Both the position numbers and the translations under genes were made by a program. Source: Bryoerythrophyllum caledonicum (taxonomy: Eukaryota > Streptophyta > Bryopsida > Pottiales > Pottiaceae). From it: a DNA stretch of 64,000 bases. Each line of letters begins with the position of its first letter. The first letter of the stretch is position 1. The DNA is taken from positions 37,994,199 through 38,058,198 of the forward strand of contig OZ020516.1 of assembly GCA_963971425.1 (NCBI GenBank). Direction: 5' to 3'. This document shows positions 45,870 through 57,595 of the stretch, piece by piece. The notes below the pieces were generated by a model. It was not told the DNA's origin. It ran no database searches and was given only the letters and a program-made list of their open reading frames with translations.

Positions 45870-46997
45870 ACCCTATATCTTAAACTTTAAACATGGCAAA
45901 CATGGCACATCCCTCGACGTTTTCTTAAGGCAATGTGCGACGTTACTGTGCTTATAAACCTCAAATTCTATATCCTAAACCCGTGTGCATACAACATTGT
46001 CTGATAGTGTTCAACAGGACAGATCCTTCTTCGGTAACCCCACAATTTTCTTAACATTCTTCCAAGATTTTCTCAACCTTTCTTGACCTTGATGTTCTTC
46101 GAAGTGTTTTCTCAACTTTGACATTCTTCAAGGTTTTCTGGACCTCAACATTCTCAAGGTTTTCTCAACCTCGAGGTTTTCCCAAGCTTCACGTCTCGGA
46201 AGTACACCGAAGAAAAAACCCTAAACTCCAAACTCTAAACCGTTGGCTCGACATTCTTCAGGGCAATATGCGATGAAAGTGTAAGTATGCACCTAATCCC
46301 TGAGCCCTGAACCCGTGTGCACATAACATTGTCCTGCAGTCAAAAATCCTTCCCGTTGCTGTCAGTGTGCACATGACAATGTCTAGTGGCCTAGGACAAG
46401 ACATATCCTTCTTCGTCGATACCAAGGGATTCATCCGTCTGCCTCATTTGCAGCGTGGTGTTTCGAGTTGCGGACACTGAGATCCCACCATACGTTACTT
46501 TGCAGGTTTGTGATCCGACGTTCGGGAGGTCTCAGTTACATCATCGGATTGATGTTCTGGGGAACTCTCTTTATGTTCGTGTGCATGATAGAACTCGTGG
46601 GCGTTCAATGTGGAGATTGCTATTCTAGGTCGAGTGCTCTTCCTTGTGGGTTCAGGCAATCTTTCCAAGGTTTCCAGCTGATTTAGCTCATGAGATGATG
46701 CGTCTTTCCATGTCGCACGTCTGTTTGTCCCCTCTCATCGCTGCGGTTCCTTGTCGTCAACGTGGATACATTCCAGTGGGCAACAAGAGAGATGGGAGGG
46801 TTTGGAGTGCTCACCAACAGCTTCATGTGAATGTATTGCCCCATCAACCGTATTCTTGTGGGGGAACCTCTTTGAGATTGTGGATTCTCCTGTTGTAAGT
46901 TGGAAAATTGATTGGGGTCTGAGTTGGAGACGCAGACTAAGATTTTAGTAAGGCGTGGTTCGGTTTTCCTTTGTGATTGCAGGCAGGTTCGGAAACC
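45870..46997. other. Intergenic DNA and probable 5' UTR of the next gene
   Basis: Holds CCTAAAC/TAAACC-rich degenerate stretches and several short open frames without family matches. A splice acceptor TTGCAG shortly before the ATG at 46998 suggests a spliced 5' UTR. Confidence 0.4.
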
Positions 46998-49722
46998 ATG
47001 GATGTCAACAAGTCTGTCACAAGGCAGATATGGCGGTGAGAAATTCTCTCTATGCTGATGTTCTAGGAATTGAGAGAAACCCAAACCCGAAACCTTGTCA
47101 TTTATGCAGTAGGTACCAAATTGCTCGAGGTGCATATGATGTTTTGGTTTGGCACAGGTTCATGTTTACAGAGCACTCAACGGTTCAGTTCCATTAGTTG
47201 TTAATGTTACCCAATGCGTTTGGTCTTTTTGCATTCAACTTCCTGATTGTCTTGTCCAGATTGTGTAACACATCTCTGAATGAAGTAGTGCTGATATACC
47301 CCAATGAACCAGTTACCCTAATCTCATGAAACGTCTATGGTTCTGACATCTCGGGGTGTTTGAAATGCTAGGGGTGACAAGCCTGGGAAAATATCTGACC
47401 TGAAACTGGTACGTGTTCATCTGCAAGATCAGGTACATCTTAGTTGTTTGTGGTATTATGAACTGTGATGTGAACTGCGACATTGTTGATAGGTCACAGA
47501 TGAGCTCGCCGCACCAGCTGCTGGAGAGGTTCAAGTGGCAGTCAAGGCCGTGGGCTTAAACTTCGCCGATGGTACATCAACAACCCCTCATTATAACTAA
47601 AAATGAATAAAGAGGTCATAACTGTGGGTTTGATCGTCTTAGACATTCTCCTAAACCCTAAACCTGGTGTACGTGGGAAATTGCAGTGTTCACGTGCTTG
47701 GGATTGTACTCTGCATCTCCGAAAGGTGTTTACACTCCAGGCCTGGAGGTAAAATCCTCGCCTGTTTGCCTTCATTTCTGCTAACCCTATGTTGAAATCT
47801 GTACTGGTGTCACAGTTTGCAGGAGTTGTGGCAGCGGTGGGTGGAGACGTGGAAAGTGTGAAAGTGGGCGACAGAGTGCTCGGATTGACTCGGTTCGGAG
47901 CTTACGCCTCCCATCTCAACGTGTCCCCCAAGTACCTTCGTCCATGCCCCAGTGACTGGTCGTACGCAGAAGCAGCAGCATATTCAGTCCAGGTACAAAT
48001 TCACTTCTCCATCACTGTGTTGATGTTTTGTCGTAAGGCTTATTGTTTGTTCGTTGTTGCGTTTCAGGCACTGACCATGTTCTACGCTCTCCGGGAGCTT
48101 GGAAATGTGCAAGAAGGCCAAACCGTCTTGATTCACTCTGCAGCTGGTGGATGTGGGACATTTGCTCTGGGCATCTGCAAGCAGTTGAAAGCCAAAGTTA
48201 TCGCCACCGTTGGCAGCGATGACAAGGTTATATTCTCGAAAGGGCTGACTAAACTTTACACCCTAAACCCTACACCACAAACCAGAAACCCTGACTAATC
48301 TAGCTGAATGAAATCTTTCTTTAGCAGCTGTAGTTGCTCTCGCTTGTGTTACTTCGTCCTCCAACCTCTGTAAATTGTGCCTTGATACATGTCAGATCCT
48401 TTTTCCTGCTAAACCCTAAACCCTCGACTAAACTTGCGAAATGAAAATCCCTCTTTGGAAGCTGTAGTTGCTCCATCTCCGACCTCTGTGTAAATTGTGG
48501 GAGATCTTTTTTCCTGCAAAACCCTAAACCCTAAACCCTAACGTAATCTGTAATCTCTGTGTGAAGCCTATATGTGTGTCAGATCCTTATGATGAGAAGC
48601 TGTGATTGGCCACAGGTGAAATACCTAGTCGATTATTGGGGAGGTGACTTCCTACCCTACGAGCAAATTATTGTGCGCAAAGGCGGGGGCAAGGTTTTTA
48701 AAGATCAACTGGCTGCTAGTCTGTCGACCTTGGGGTAAAACTCACAAACCACGAGAATGTGGCAAATCTCTCACAAAGATACTCCTTTGTAGTACTCTTT
48801 CCTCACTCTAGACAGTTATTAGACCAATGGAAGAGCTTGGTGATCTCTAAACCCAACTTAAAGTAAGTTTTAGCGTAATTTTGAAGTATTGAGGTCGTCC
48901 TAAAGTCAGTACGATCTTTTGGTTTATCAGACTACTCTTTCCTCACTCTAAATAGATCAATTAGAACCATGGAAGAGCTTGGTGGACTCTAAAGTCAAAT
49001 CAAACCAACTGTAGCCAATCTAGAAAGAGAAAGCCGCCTAGAACTAAGTAGAGCTGATTTTTATTAGAAAAGAGGGGTAGCGTAGAAATCCATGACTGGA
49101 GTAGCTTGTACCTCCACAAATGTAGATCACTTTCCATCTGTGTTGTTAACCACAGAGCTCATTCTAACATGGTGCGCTTCGTTCGTCCAGCGCGGACGGT
49201 TTTGACTGCATCATTGACGCTGTGGCGGGCGATTACTTCAACCCCGGCTACGACAGCCTCGCACGAGGCGGGCGCCATGTCGTGTACGGAGCCTCCAACT
49301 TCACGCCCTCGGGAGACAAGCCCAACTGGCTCACTCTGGCGTGGAAGTACATCCGGAGGCCCGTCGTCGATCCCATGCAGATGATTTCAGACAACAAAAG
49401 CGTCATGGTAAGGCCAAACCCAAAAAGGCAGCTACAGTTAAAACCATTAATCTAGTAGCTAGTGAGAGTGATATTGTAAGAGAGGGGCTACCTTGTTGAA
49501 TGCGAGTAAATCATGTTCTCTACCGACTTTTGGCAGGCCTTCAACTTGATTTGGATGTTCGACAAAGTAGAGAAGATGGAGAGGTTTTTCGAGGGATTGC
49601 ACAGTCTCCAACTCCGGGCGCCATTGGTGGGCCACACTTTCCCTTTCTCCAAGGCCTTGGATGCGCTTCGTACTTTTCAAACCGGCAAGACGACTGGGAA
49701 AGTGGTGCTTGTATTAGAGTGA
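46998..49722 (+). CDS. VAT-1/quinone oxidoreductase-like medium-chain dehydrogenase, 9 exons, 357 aa
   Basis: Zinc-independent NADPH-binding member of the medium-chain dehydrogenase/reductase family; the substrate is unknown (quinones or reactive carbonyls in relatives). Exons: 46998-47035, 47372-47408, 47493-47571, 47687-47748, 47816-47992, 48068-48226, 48616-48734, 49191-49407, 49537-49722. Phases fit throughout, giving 358 codons with stop. GEVQVAVKAVGLNFADVFTCLG marks the GroES-like domain and AAGGCG (156-161) the nucleotide-binding loop. DAVAGDYFNPGYDSLARGG and the C-terminal TGKTTGKVVLVLE are typical of VAT-1-like proteins. No structural zinc cysteine cluster is visible. Exon 7 (48616-48734) is the least conserved, and its donor was chosen because it alone keeps the frame. 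Confidence 0.88.
48518..48542 (+). repeat. Short interstitial plant telomere repeat (CCCTAAA)3
   Basis: AAACCCTAAACCCTAAACCC plus a further partial unit lies in the intron before exon 7 of the VAT-1-like gene. Single CCCTAAAC motifs recur in neighbouring introns (about 47650, 48270, 48410). Confidence 0.75.
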
Positions 49723-50979
49723 GGTCATCCCCACCGCAACTCGCTGAAGACTAGAAACGGATAAAAAACTTGTTGAGCTCTCCAAAGAATGTGGTCATCA
49801 CTCTAAAAGGAAGATTGGTGGGAGGGCATGCTGGAACTCTCTATGGACAGAGGTAGGACATTTCCTAGTTGCGCACAAATGCTTTATGTATTATCATAGT
49901 ACGAACCAAATGCTTTTCATGTTGGCCACCTTCACTTGATTCTTCAAGAGTACATTACTTTTAAGGGACGTACCTTCTCAGTTGACGTGTTTCCGTTGAA
50001 GTCAACTTCATGGTGAAGACCTCGTGGTCTGCAACCGACCAGGCTCTACAGGTAAATCCAAAAGAGTCCGGCCAAAAGAATCTCTTCCAAGTCAAGAAAG
50101 TACAGCGCAGAACGCATGAGTTTTGGGGTTTATGAAGACAATGACGATATGGGACTAACCAAAGCTATTGTATTGACTCAAAGTAAGGACATCAGCACAA
50201 ACTTTGCCGCACTCCCAACCACTATGTTATTATCTCTATTGATGAGCTATGACCATATTGACCAACTACTCCAAACACTTCTGACACGTTAAAACAGATG
50301 CAATGAAGATACAGCATGTTTTTGTTGCCACAGAAGGTGCCATTTTAGGGGTTACCTCCAGAAATGTACTCAAACTGTGTCTCCATCATTATTGAAAAAA
50401 AGGATACAACCTTGGCTGAACCAAAATCTTTCCTCAGAATACGCCTGCTCCTGATTAGGAGCCCTGATCAATCTGAACCTTGAAAGCGTGCGCTCCTTGA
50501 CTAGAGGCTTGATTAATCTGTACCATGAACGCATGCGCTCCATTCCTTAACAAAATCTGTCGATGCATGCACCGCCTTCTATAATCTGGGCTGCTACATC
50601 TCAACCCGAAAAATTTCCTATCTGTGGTGCCAGATCCAGAGATTCACCCCGAACTGCTGATAAAGTACAGCATTGCAAAGAATGAACCAAGGCGAGCCGT
50701 ATACCCTGTTCCCTCGAGTGTTTGTCTTTGTTGTTCTGGAAGAGATAAAACACATCTACTTGAGGGACCAGGGTTTCCGAAATGCTTGCTCCTCTCCATG
50801 TGCAAAGTAGATTTTGCTTCTCCAATCATCTTGTGCAGCTCAAGCAACGCTGATCAGGTCAGCCTTCGCAACCTGGAGGTGGAAATGAGGATTTGTTACC
50901 TCATAGAAATCTCAAAATTCCGCCTCATAGAAATCCGGATTCGAAAACTGGAGATGGTAATGGAATTGGAGACGAGGAT
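49723..50979. other. Convergent intergenic region, nothing recognised
   Basis: Lies between the stop codons of the VAT-1-like gene and the unknown minus-strand gene. Short open frames here lack family features. Confidence 0.5.
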
Positions 50980-51783
50980 TCAAATTGATCTGGTGAGCTC
51001 CAGCTTCGCGAGCGGGCGATGAGCAACACGCCGCTCCCAGATCCGGACGCCACCATCGCTCGCCGGCCTGACAAGTACAGCAGGAACAGACACCGATTGC
51101 AGGAGCTTCACGGGCGGAAGCTCCGCATGCTCCTTCTCGAATCGCTTCGAGTCCAGCTTCATGAGGAGTCTCGTGTGCAGAACCCTCGCCTTGACCTCGA
51201 ACTCGTCCCCCTCCTCAATGACGAGCGAGTCCGGAAGCGCGCCGTTATCGAAGTTCTTCTGGTAGCTCTCCACGTCGTAGTCCAGGCGCTCGCGCGGAGG
51301 CGCGGGGTAGACGCGCCGCCTCGCCTCGGCTTGAAGCTTCCGAAGCGCCTGCTTCCACGCCGGCGGCTTCAGATAATACTCCTCGTCGTCCTCCCTTATC
51401 CACCGCCCCGCCGGCTGCTGCAGCACGCGGTGCGGCGGGAGCTCCTCCGCAGTCTTTCCCCCGGGCCCGAAGTTGCTCAGGAACGACGTCGAGAACGACC
51501 TCGAGTGGCCGTTGCGGCGAGGCCGGGCGGCGGCGGCGGTGGTGATCAGCGACGCTGCACCATCGCTCGGCCTCTCTCGAGGCCCGAAGCAGCCTGCGAA
51601 ATACTCGCCGGGGTTGAAGCGAAGTGAGGTTTCGCGCTTGAGCGCGGGGAAGACCTCATTCATGCGCGTGGAGATGGAGCGGTTCAACGCTCCCGCTGCA
51701 GCGGCGGGCGGCTCGTCCGCGCGGTTCGTGTACATCCATCCTAGCGTATCCAACGAGCTATGGCGTCTGTGTTTGCTCGCCAT
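50980..51783 (-). CDS. Plant protein of unknown function, single exon, 267 aa
   Basis: Intronless frame from ATG at 51783 to the stop at 50980. The N terminus MASKHRRHSSLDTLGWMYTN is basic and Ser-rich. The middle carries FNPGEYFAGCFG and a GHSRSFSTSF segment. A conserved-looking block EEYYLKPPAWKQALRKLQAE and RLDYDVESYQKNFDNG resembles uncharacterised plant proteins that have a W-K/R-R-L-K-A block followed by YD..SY..NFD. No catalytic motif, signal peptide or membrane span is visible. GC-rich coding composition and a balanced amino-acid make-up support a real gene. The antisense frame 51019-51627 is a shadow. Function unknown. Confidence 0.75.
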   Translation of the reverse strand: MASKHRRHSSLDTLGWMYTNRADEPPAAAAGALNRSISTRMNEVFPALKRETSLRFNPGEYFAGCFGPRERPSDGAASLITTAAAARPRRNGHSRSFSTSFLSNFGPGGKTAEELPPHRVLQQPAGRWIREDDEEYYLKPPAWKQALRKLQAEARRRVYPAPPRERLDYDVESYQKNFDNGALPDSLVIEEGDEFEVKARVLHTRLLMKLDSKRFEKEHAELPPVKLLQSVSVPAVLVRPASDGGVRIWERRVAHRPLAKLELTRSI

Positions 51784-53393
51784 TACAAATCCTCACACAG
51801 CACTACTCCAAACACAAAACTTCCTTCCACAAAGCTCCGTCAGTCGCTCGCCACGCCAGAAAGATAAAAAAAAACTCCAAACTACACCTCTACCGAACAA
51901 AATTTCCGCAATCCAGACGCAGCAATGCAAACTTCAAACACACAAATCCCGTCACAAAGCTCAAACCTCTACAACGCTCCAAACTGCAAATCCCTTAACA
52001 AAGCTCCCTGAAACCTATCAACGAAACTCCTGCAACTGAGATCGACGCTTTAACCAAACACCCGACCTCCTGTATTGCAAGCAGCGGCAACGCGGGTGCG
52101 TGTCGTGAACGGCATTCCAATCCGCTCCTCCTCGGTCAGCCCGTGCGCGTCAAAAGGAGGAGCCGCGACCCGGTCTGCCGCAGCCCGAGCTACCGACGTC
52201 GACAGAAACTCGAAACGCGAGAGAGAGAGAAAGAGAGAGTGCGTGGAATGGAGACCTCACGACGAAACTGCAACAAAGGCTCCGCACACAACATGCAGAC
52301 AGACTTCTGATGAGAGATCACTTGCTGAATCTGACCCGACAGTTGGCTTCTCGGAGAGGAGGCGCCGCCTTGTTGTCTCGTCCCCAATACCCGCCTGGTA
52401 TTGGGCTGGTATCACCTGAGTATTCCGCGGGGTATCTGGTGGTGGGGCTCGGGGACAGCGGGACGGAATAGAAAGATCCAGTGTTTTGGGAGATTCTGGG
52501 AGGAATGCGCTGGAGTCTGCTGGAATGGCCGCGGAATTAACCGGGCCCGCTCAGGCTGCCCGGCGGCGTCTGCGGGGGGCGCTGAGGTGCGGGCATCTTC
52601 AGCGGAGCACCAAGAGTTGTGATGTGAGAACATATTAAACCGTCGAACTGAAAGAAAACTTGGATTCAATAATTATCCTTTACTCGTTCATGTCGCACTG
52701 TGGCTGAAACTGGAACAAAATCACTTCAACCCAATTACAAGCCCACCAGCTACAATCATCCGCGCAGATGCGTTTCTTCATGAAAGTGGAGGTTAGTTCA
52801 ACATTAGAGATAAATGTAAACGAACCAAAACTCAGCATCTCCATGCCGAATCTCCTCTGAACCCAGGGTATGCTCCAGGTTTAGCGTGCTCTCAATTGTG
52901 CTAAAAAAAAAGACAAGGTGAGTTTCAACTCCGGAAATTTTTCCAGGGTCTGGGAGTTAAGGCCTGGGTTTGATGGCAGCCGCGTAGAATAGGGAACGGG
53001 TTGGCTTGTGGTCCCTAAACCGAGTGGCCAGAAACTTCACACCGCTTTTGTTTCTTGTGGAGCAAGATCACGTGGATCACGAAAAGAAAATCAACGCCTC
53101 TAATTGAAGCTTCAGTATTATTCTCCGCCTCTAAATCAAGCCCCTTCTACATTCACCGCCCTGACTTTTAAGCGCCGGTTTGTCAGGGGAAGCAATTACG
53201 TCTATCTTAAAATTTACAAGATACAGGACAAACACAGCATCCGCATCCTGGATCGTTTACGTTTATCTCTATTAAATTAGGGCTTTCAAAACTCAATTGC
53301 AACCCTTCAAGTAGCCTCTCCAGTTGCCTCCGACATGATCGCAGCAGCTAAATCATGTCACACCAACTCCTATCGACATCGATTCAATCTATA
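51784..53393. other. Upstream region of the unknown gene; no further gene recognised
   Basis: Contains a short GA-rich run at about 52219-52240, a common feature of plant promoters and 5' UTRs, and GC-rich open frames (52075-52669) without family matches. Confidence 0.45.
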
Positions 53394-53686
53394 TCCCCTA
53401 AAACCGACAAGTTAAGGAATGTGCATATGTGGAGAGAGGAGATAATTATACTATTATTTTTCAGTTATAGCCAATAGAATTACAATTCCAACCCAAGTGA
53501 TTTCATATTTTTTCGATGAAAACTGAATTAGTTATGAATTTTCAAACTGTGCAGCCATCTTGACTGATAGCAAACCTCCATTTGGAGGTGAGTTGGTGGT
53601 AATGGGATGAAAGAGGGTTGGATGTACCCCAATTCAATAGGCGTTGGCTATGGGTTTTTGTTGGTTTTGGGGAGACTTACCTTAAT
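53394..53686 (-). mobile_element. MITE family 1, copy E (internal deletion)
   Basis: Inverted relative to copy B. It starts 'CCCCTAAAACCGACAAGTTA' and ends 'GGGGAGACTTACCTTA'. About 60 bases around the GGTCGTTGG motif are missing ('GCAGCCATCTTGACTGATAG'). Confidence 0.8.
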
Positions 53687-55013
53687 CCTAGCCATGTGAG
53701 TTCAACTGTAGTGCTTGCACCACCGTAAAAACTATCATTCGTCATTGGCATGTGGCAAAAGATCCAGATCAAACTTGGGATTCAAGGTGAAAGCACACTA
53801 CGGACTACCACTTTTGATGTCACAGTGTCACACTTGAGGTACTAATTAATTTTAAGTGTAAATAATGAGGAGAATTACATGTATGAATATGGTGTAATGA
53901 TTGACATTACTAATGAATCTTAGGGTCCAATGGCAATTTGTGGTTTCTAATTGATAATTAATTTTATCCATTGAAATTCAGTAAGATGGGGAGTTCAATA
54001 AAATATTGAAAATAAAGTTTAAATTAACACTTTGGTTGGGTGGTGGAGGAAGCAAACAAGATTCTACGGGTGGGCCTAATTCTTTTATCAATTAATTCTT
54101 ATTTGAAATAATTCGAAAGTTAGGTTTAGAAGATGTAATTTCAAACTTATTTGAAATAATTCCAAACTTATTTGAAATAATTCCAAACTTAGGTCCTAGA
54201 AATGTATTACTTAAACATTTGATCAAATGTCATAAATTAATAAAAAAAAAACTGAATGAAAATAGGTTGTGCACTTCCGGAATTAGCATGACAAATCAGT
54301 TGTTGGATCCTACAACCCAATTCGACAAAACATTCAAGGATGCCCACATTGTTCCACCACGTTCCCACATGCGCGCGGCCCCAAGCTTGTGCGCCTAGCC
54401 TCCTCCAACGAACGGGCCCAATCTCCGACCCTAGCGCGCGCGAGACTTGATGGGGATGCGCCCAGCCCCTCTCGGTATTCGCCCGGCCCTTCCTGATACG
54501 CGCCCAGCCTGGACAGTATGCACATGCCCCCTTCACACGCCCGCCCTTTATCTGCACACGCGCGACCCTCTCGTCTACATGTCAGCCACGTAGTTGCCTT
54601 CATGGGAGTGGGTAAAATAATTTACCTATAGTCCTTATCAAACCGACGTTGACCCTTACCAAACGAACATTAGCCTCAATCAGATGGACAATGGGATGGA
54701 CAGACGGACATATGACGAAACAACCCTGTGTATAGTGCCATATTTGAACATGATAAGTTTGAGATATTGAAATGACCTCCAAATGAAAGATGATAGCAAA
54801 AGAATCTTCAATCCATAGGTGTAAGTCTTGCAAAATGTATCACATTTAATGTATTCTATAGAGTACAATACTTGATGGTATATTTGGTTCCCGACTGACG
54901 TTTAAGGGTTAAGGGAGAAAGAGGTTAAAACTCTTGTTACATGGTATCTTTGCCTCACTTTACAGGTTGCCAAGCCAGGTTACCAAGTCTCTCTTGCAAG
55001 GAAAAAAGCCACT
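53687..55013. other. Intergenic DNA with a repeat shared with 60.4-61.5 kb
   Basis: 54720-54990 is an inverted copy of sequence split between 61320-61515 and 60455-60511. TTAA at 54909-54912 is the unoccupied counterpart of the family C insertion there. Three ~22-base units of 'AACTTATTTGAAATAATTCC' type lie at about 54140-54195. No gene recognised. Confidence 0.6.
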
Positions 55014-55368
55014 AAGGTAAGCCCCCCTAAAACTGCCAAATTAAGGAATGTGCATATGTAGAGAGTGGAGATAAATATACTATTATTTTTCAGTGATAGC
55101 CAATAGAATTACAATTCCAACCCAAGTGATTTCATATTTTTTCAATTAAAACTTTATTAGCTATGAATTTTCAAAGTGTGCAGCCGCGAGCAGTAGGTAC
55201 CCCCACAACCAACGACCAAAAGTAAGGGTCTTGATTGATAGCAAACCTCCATTTGGAGCTGAGTGGTATGTTCCATTTGGTGGTAATGGGATGGAAGAGG
55301 GTTGGATATATCCCAATTCTATAGGCATTGGCTATGGGTTTTTGTTGGTTACGGGGGGGCTCACCTTA
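55014..55368 (-). mobile_element. MITE family 1, copy F (full length)
   Basis: Complete element from 'AAGGTAAGCCCCCCTAAAAC' to 'GGGGGGGCTCACCTTA', 355 bp, flanked by TA on both sides. It defines the family: ~20-bp imperfect terminal inverted repeats starting AGGTAAGCCCCCC and no coding capacity. Confidence 0.85.
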
Positions 55369-55484
55369 ACCTTTTACAATCCATCGTTGAGCCACCTAGT
55401 CACTTTCATGAGTCTTACTAACTTTTACAATGTATCCGATGGCATTTTATATTGTTCATTGTCATTCAGAGGTAAGCAATTTAA

Positions 55485-57368
55485 TCCCTAAGGTACTGTG
55501 ACAGTTTTACACCAAAAACACTTCAAAATGAATGGATTCTAGTGCAATGAATAAAGAGGGTAAAAAAAACTTTTATTTTTAGTTTTGACCGTAGGATCTC
55601 AATAAAGGCTTATTGAGTAATATATGTACAAAATTTCATAAACTTTGACCGCACGGATTGAAAGATGATAGTGTTTGAAGTCAAGCAAATGGTTCATTTT
55701 CTTCCCTGCCTTTAGTGGATCAGCAGACTTCGACTTCAGTTGGTGTCAAAAACTTTCACTACACAAGGTCTAAATCTATTACCATCTTGTTAAGCATTAT
55801 GTTAGCTCCTTACACACCAATTTTTAGAGGTAGAGACGGGGTGTAGCATATTCAAAGCAAGTGTGCAAGGAGTGGAAGCTCGAAATTTGTTAATTCACAC
55901 TTTAATTTTGTTTGAACTTAACCCCTAAAGGACCAGAGTCTCCTTCGGGGGGATTTCTGATTTTGGCCAGGTTCCTAAAATTCGAAAAAAAATCCTTTTT
56001 CTCTGAAATTTTTATTCTAGATTGTCTCTGATAAGATCTTGGTGGACATATTTGTATTTTATTTTTTGGATTTGTGGTTTGAAAGTTAGTACCACTTAAA
56101 GCCAAAAGTGGGGACACTGGGCACCTCCAAAATTTTTGACAAAAGTTTCTATTGACATTGAGATTTTTCACACATATGAAGAATATTTCCTTTTTTAGAA
56201 ATATTCAAAAAAAATCTTGTCTTTAGTGTAATAAGGCATTATATTTCAAGTCAAACATTTTCACACATTGTCGGGCAACGGGGGAAAAAACTTCATCTTT
56301 TCTGCATAAAACCTAGAGATCTTCATATTTTTCACTTTTTTTTTTTCCAACAACAATATGTGGTGAAATACTTCTTATTGGCCGTTTGGATTATCATTTG
56401 AATACATACGTAGTTCACAAAATAATAAAACGTGAAATGGCAATTTTAGAACCTCCACTCCTTACACACTTGTTTTGAATATGCTACACCCTTTTTTTAC
56501 CTCTAAAAATTGGCGTGTCGGGAAATAACATCATGCTTAAGACAATGGTAAAAGATTTAGACCTTGTAGAATGCAAAATTTTTATACAAAGTGAAGCCAA
56601 AGTCTGCTGATCTACTGAACGCAAGGAAGAAAATGAACCATTGTTTTGACTTTAAACACTAAAATCTATCAATCCGTGCGGTGGATTGCAACCAAAATTT
56701 AATGGCATGTTGACATAGAAGTTTATTCTAAGATCTTACGGTTGAAATCCAGAATTCACTTTAAAATGTGATTTTCATGTCTCTTTTTGGTAGTGGCAGT
56801 TTTGGACTGGTTTTAGAGCGAAAGTGGTGGTGGTCCTTTAGGGGTTAATATGTTTTTGATTGATAATCCGAATGGTTAATAAGAAGGTTTACATTACATA
56901 TTGTTGTGGAAAAAATAAAAAGTGAAAAATATGAAGATCTCTAGGTTTTATGTGGAAAAGAAGAAGTGTTTTTGGTACCTTCTTATGTCAAACATTTCCA
57001 CCTCGACAATGTGTGAAAATGTTTGACTTGGGTTGGTATGCTATTTTTCACTAAAGACAAGAACTTTTTTTTGACAACATGAAGGGAAATAATATTACTT
57101 GCGAGTACTGAAAATCTCACTTTCAATAGAGTGTCCTATCAAAAGTTTTTGGAGGTGCCCGAGGTGCCCGCCCTCCCCATTTAAAATTCACAACCCTATA
57201 ACTTTTTCATCAAATGTCCAATTTAGGAAAAAAAAATTGTTTTCCTGCTAAGCTCTTGGTAATGTCTTTCTATAGTAAAAATTTCAAAGAAGAATGTTGG
57301 AAATTGACACCATAGGAACCTGACCGAATTTTCGAATAGCCCATTTTTGACACTTGGTACCTTAGGGG
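55485..57368 (+). mobile_element. TTAA-flanked element, family B, with nested family A insertion
   Basis: TTAA at 55481-55484 and 57369-57372. Ends are TCCCTAAGGTAC and, inverted, CCCCTAAGGTAC. Without the nested 55922-56844 element and one TTAA it is about 957 bp and non-coding. The degraded relative at about 9965-10906 is collinear with it. Confidence 0.75.
55922..56844 (+). mobile_element. TTAA-flanked element, family A, 923 bp, nested
   Basis: TTAA at 55918-55921 and 56845-56848, ends CCCCTAAAGGACCA in both orientations. The relative of the host repeat at 10392-10420 reads 'GGTGAACTTAATATGAGAAT', with one TTAA and no insert, proving TTAA duplication on insertion. It is 929/923 bp collinear with 6118-7046. 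Confidence 0.88.
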
Positions 57369-57595
57369 TTAATCACAAGTTCTTCATCGTCAGAAACGCC
57401 CTTCCAATTACAAGTTAGAGAGGTAGAAAGATATGCACATTATTCAAGATGAGTATGGTACAGGGAAGAGCCAGGCACTGAAACATCAGTGCGACATTAA
57501 ATCCGAGAGAAGATTTCCTCTCTACATACACGCTACTTGTTCGAAGCTCGTTAAGCGAGAGAAAGGTCGAGAATTGCCAGAGAAAAGATGCAACT

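Noticed and set aside
45123-45883. 235-codon minus-strand and 226-codon alternate plus-strand frames over the SIAH exon
   Set aside because: Low-complexity Arg/Glu/Ala-rich shadows of the GC-rich SIAH-like exon; only frame 45192-45869 has RING and SINA motifs.
51019-51627. 202-codon plus-strand frame opposite the unknown minus-strand gene
   Set aside because: Arg/Leu-rich shadow; the minus-strand frame has better amino-acid balance and a recognisable plant motif set.
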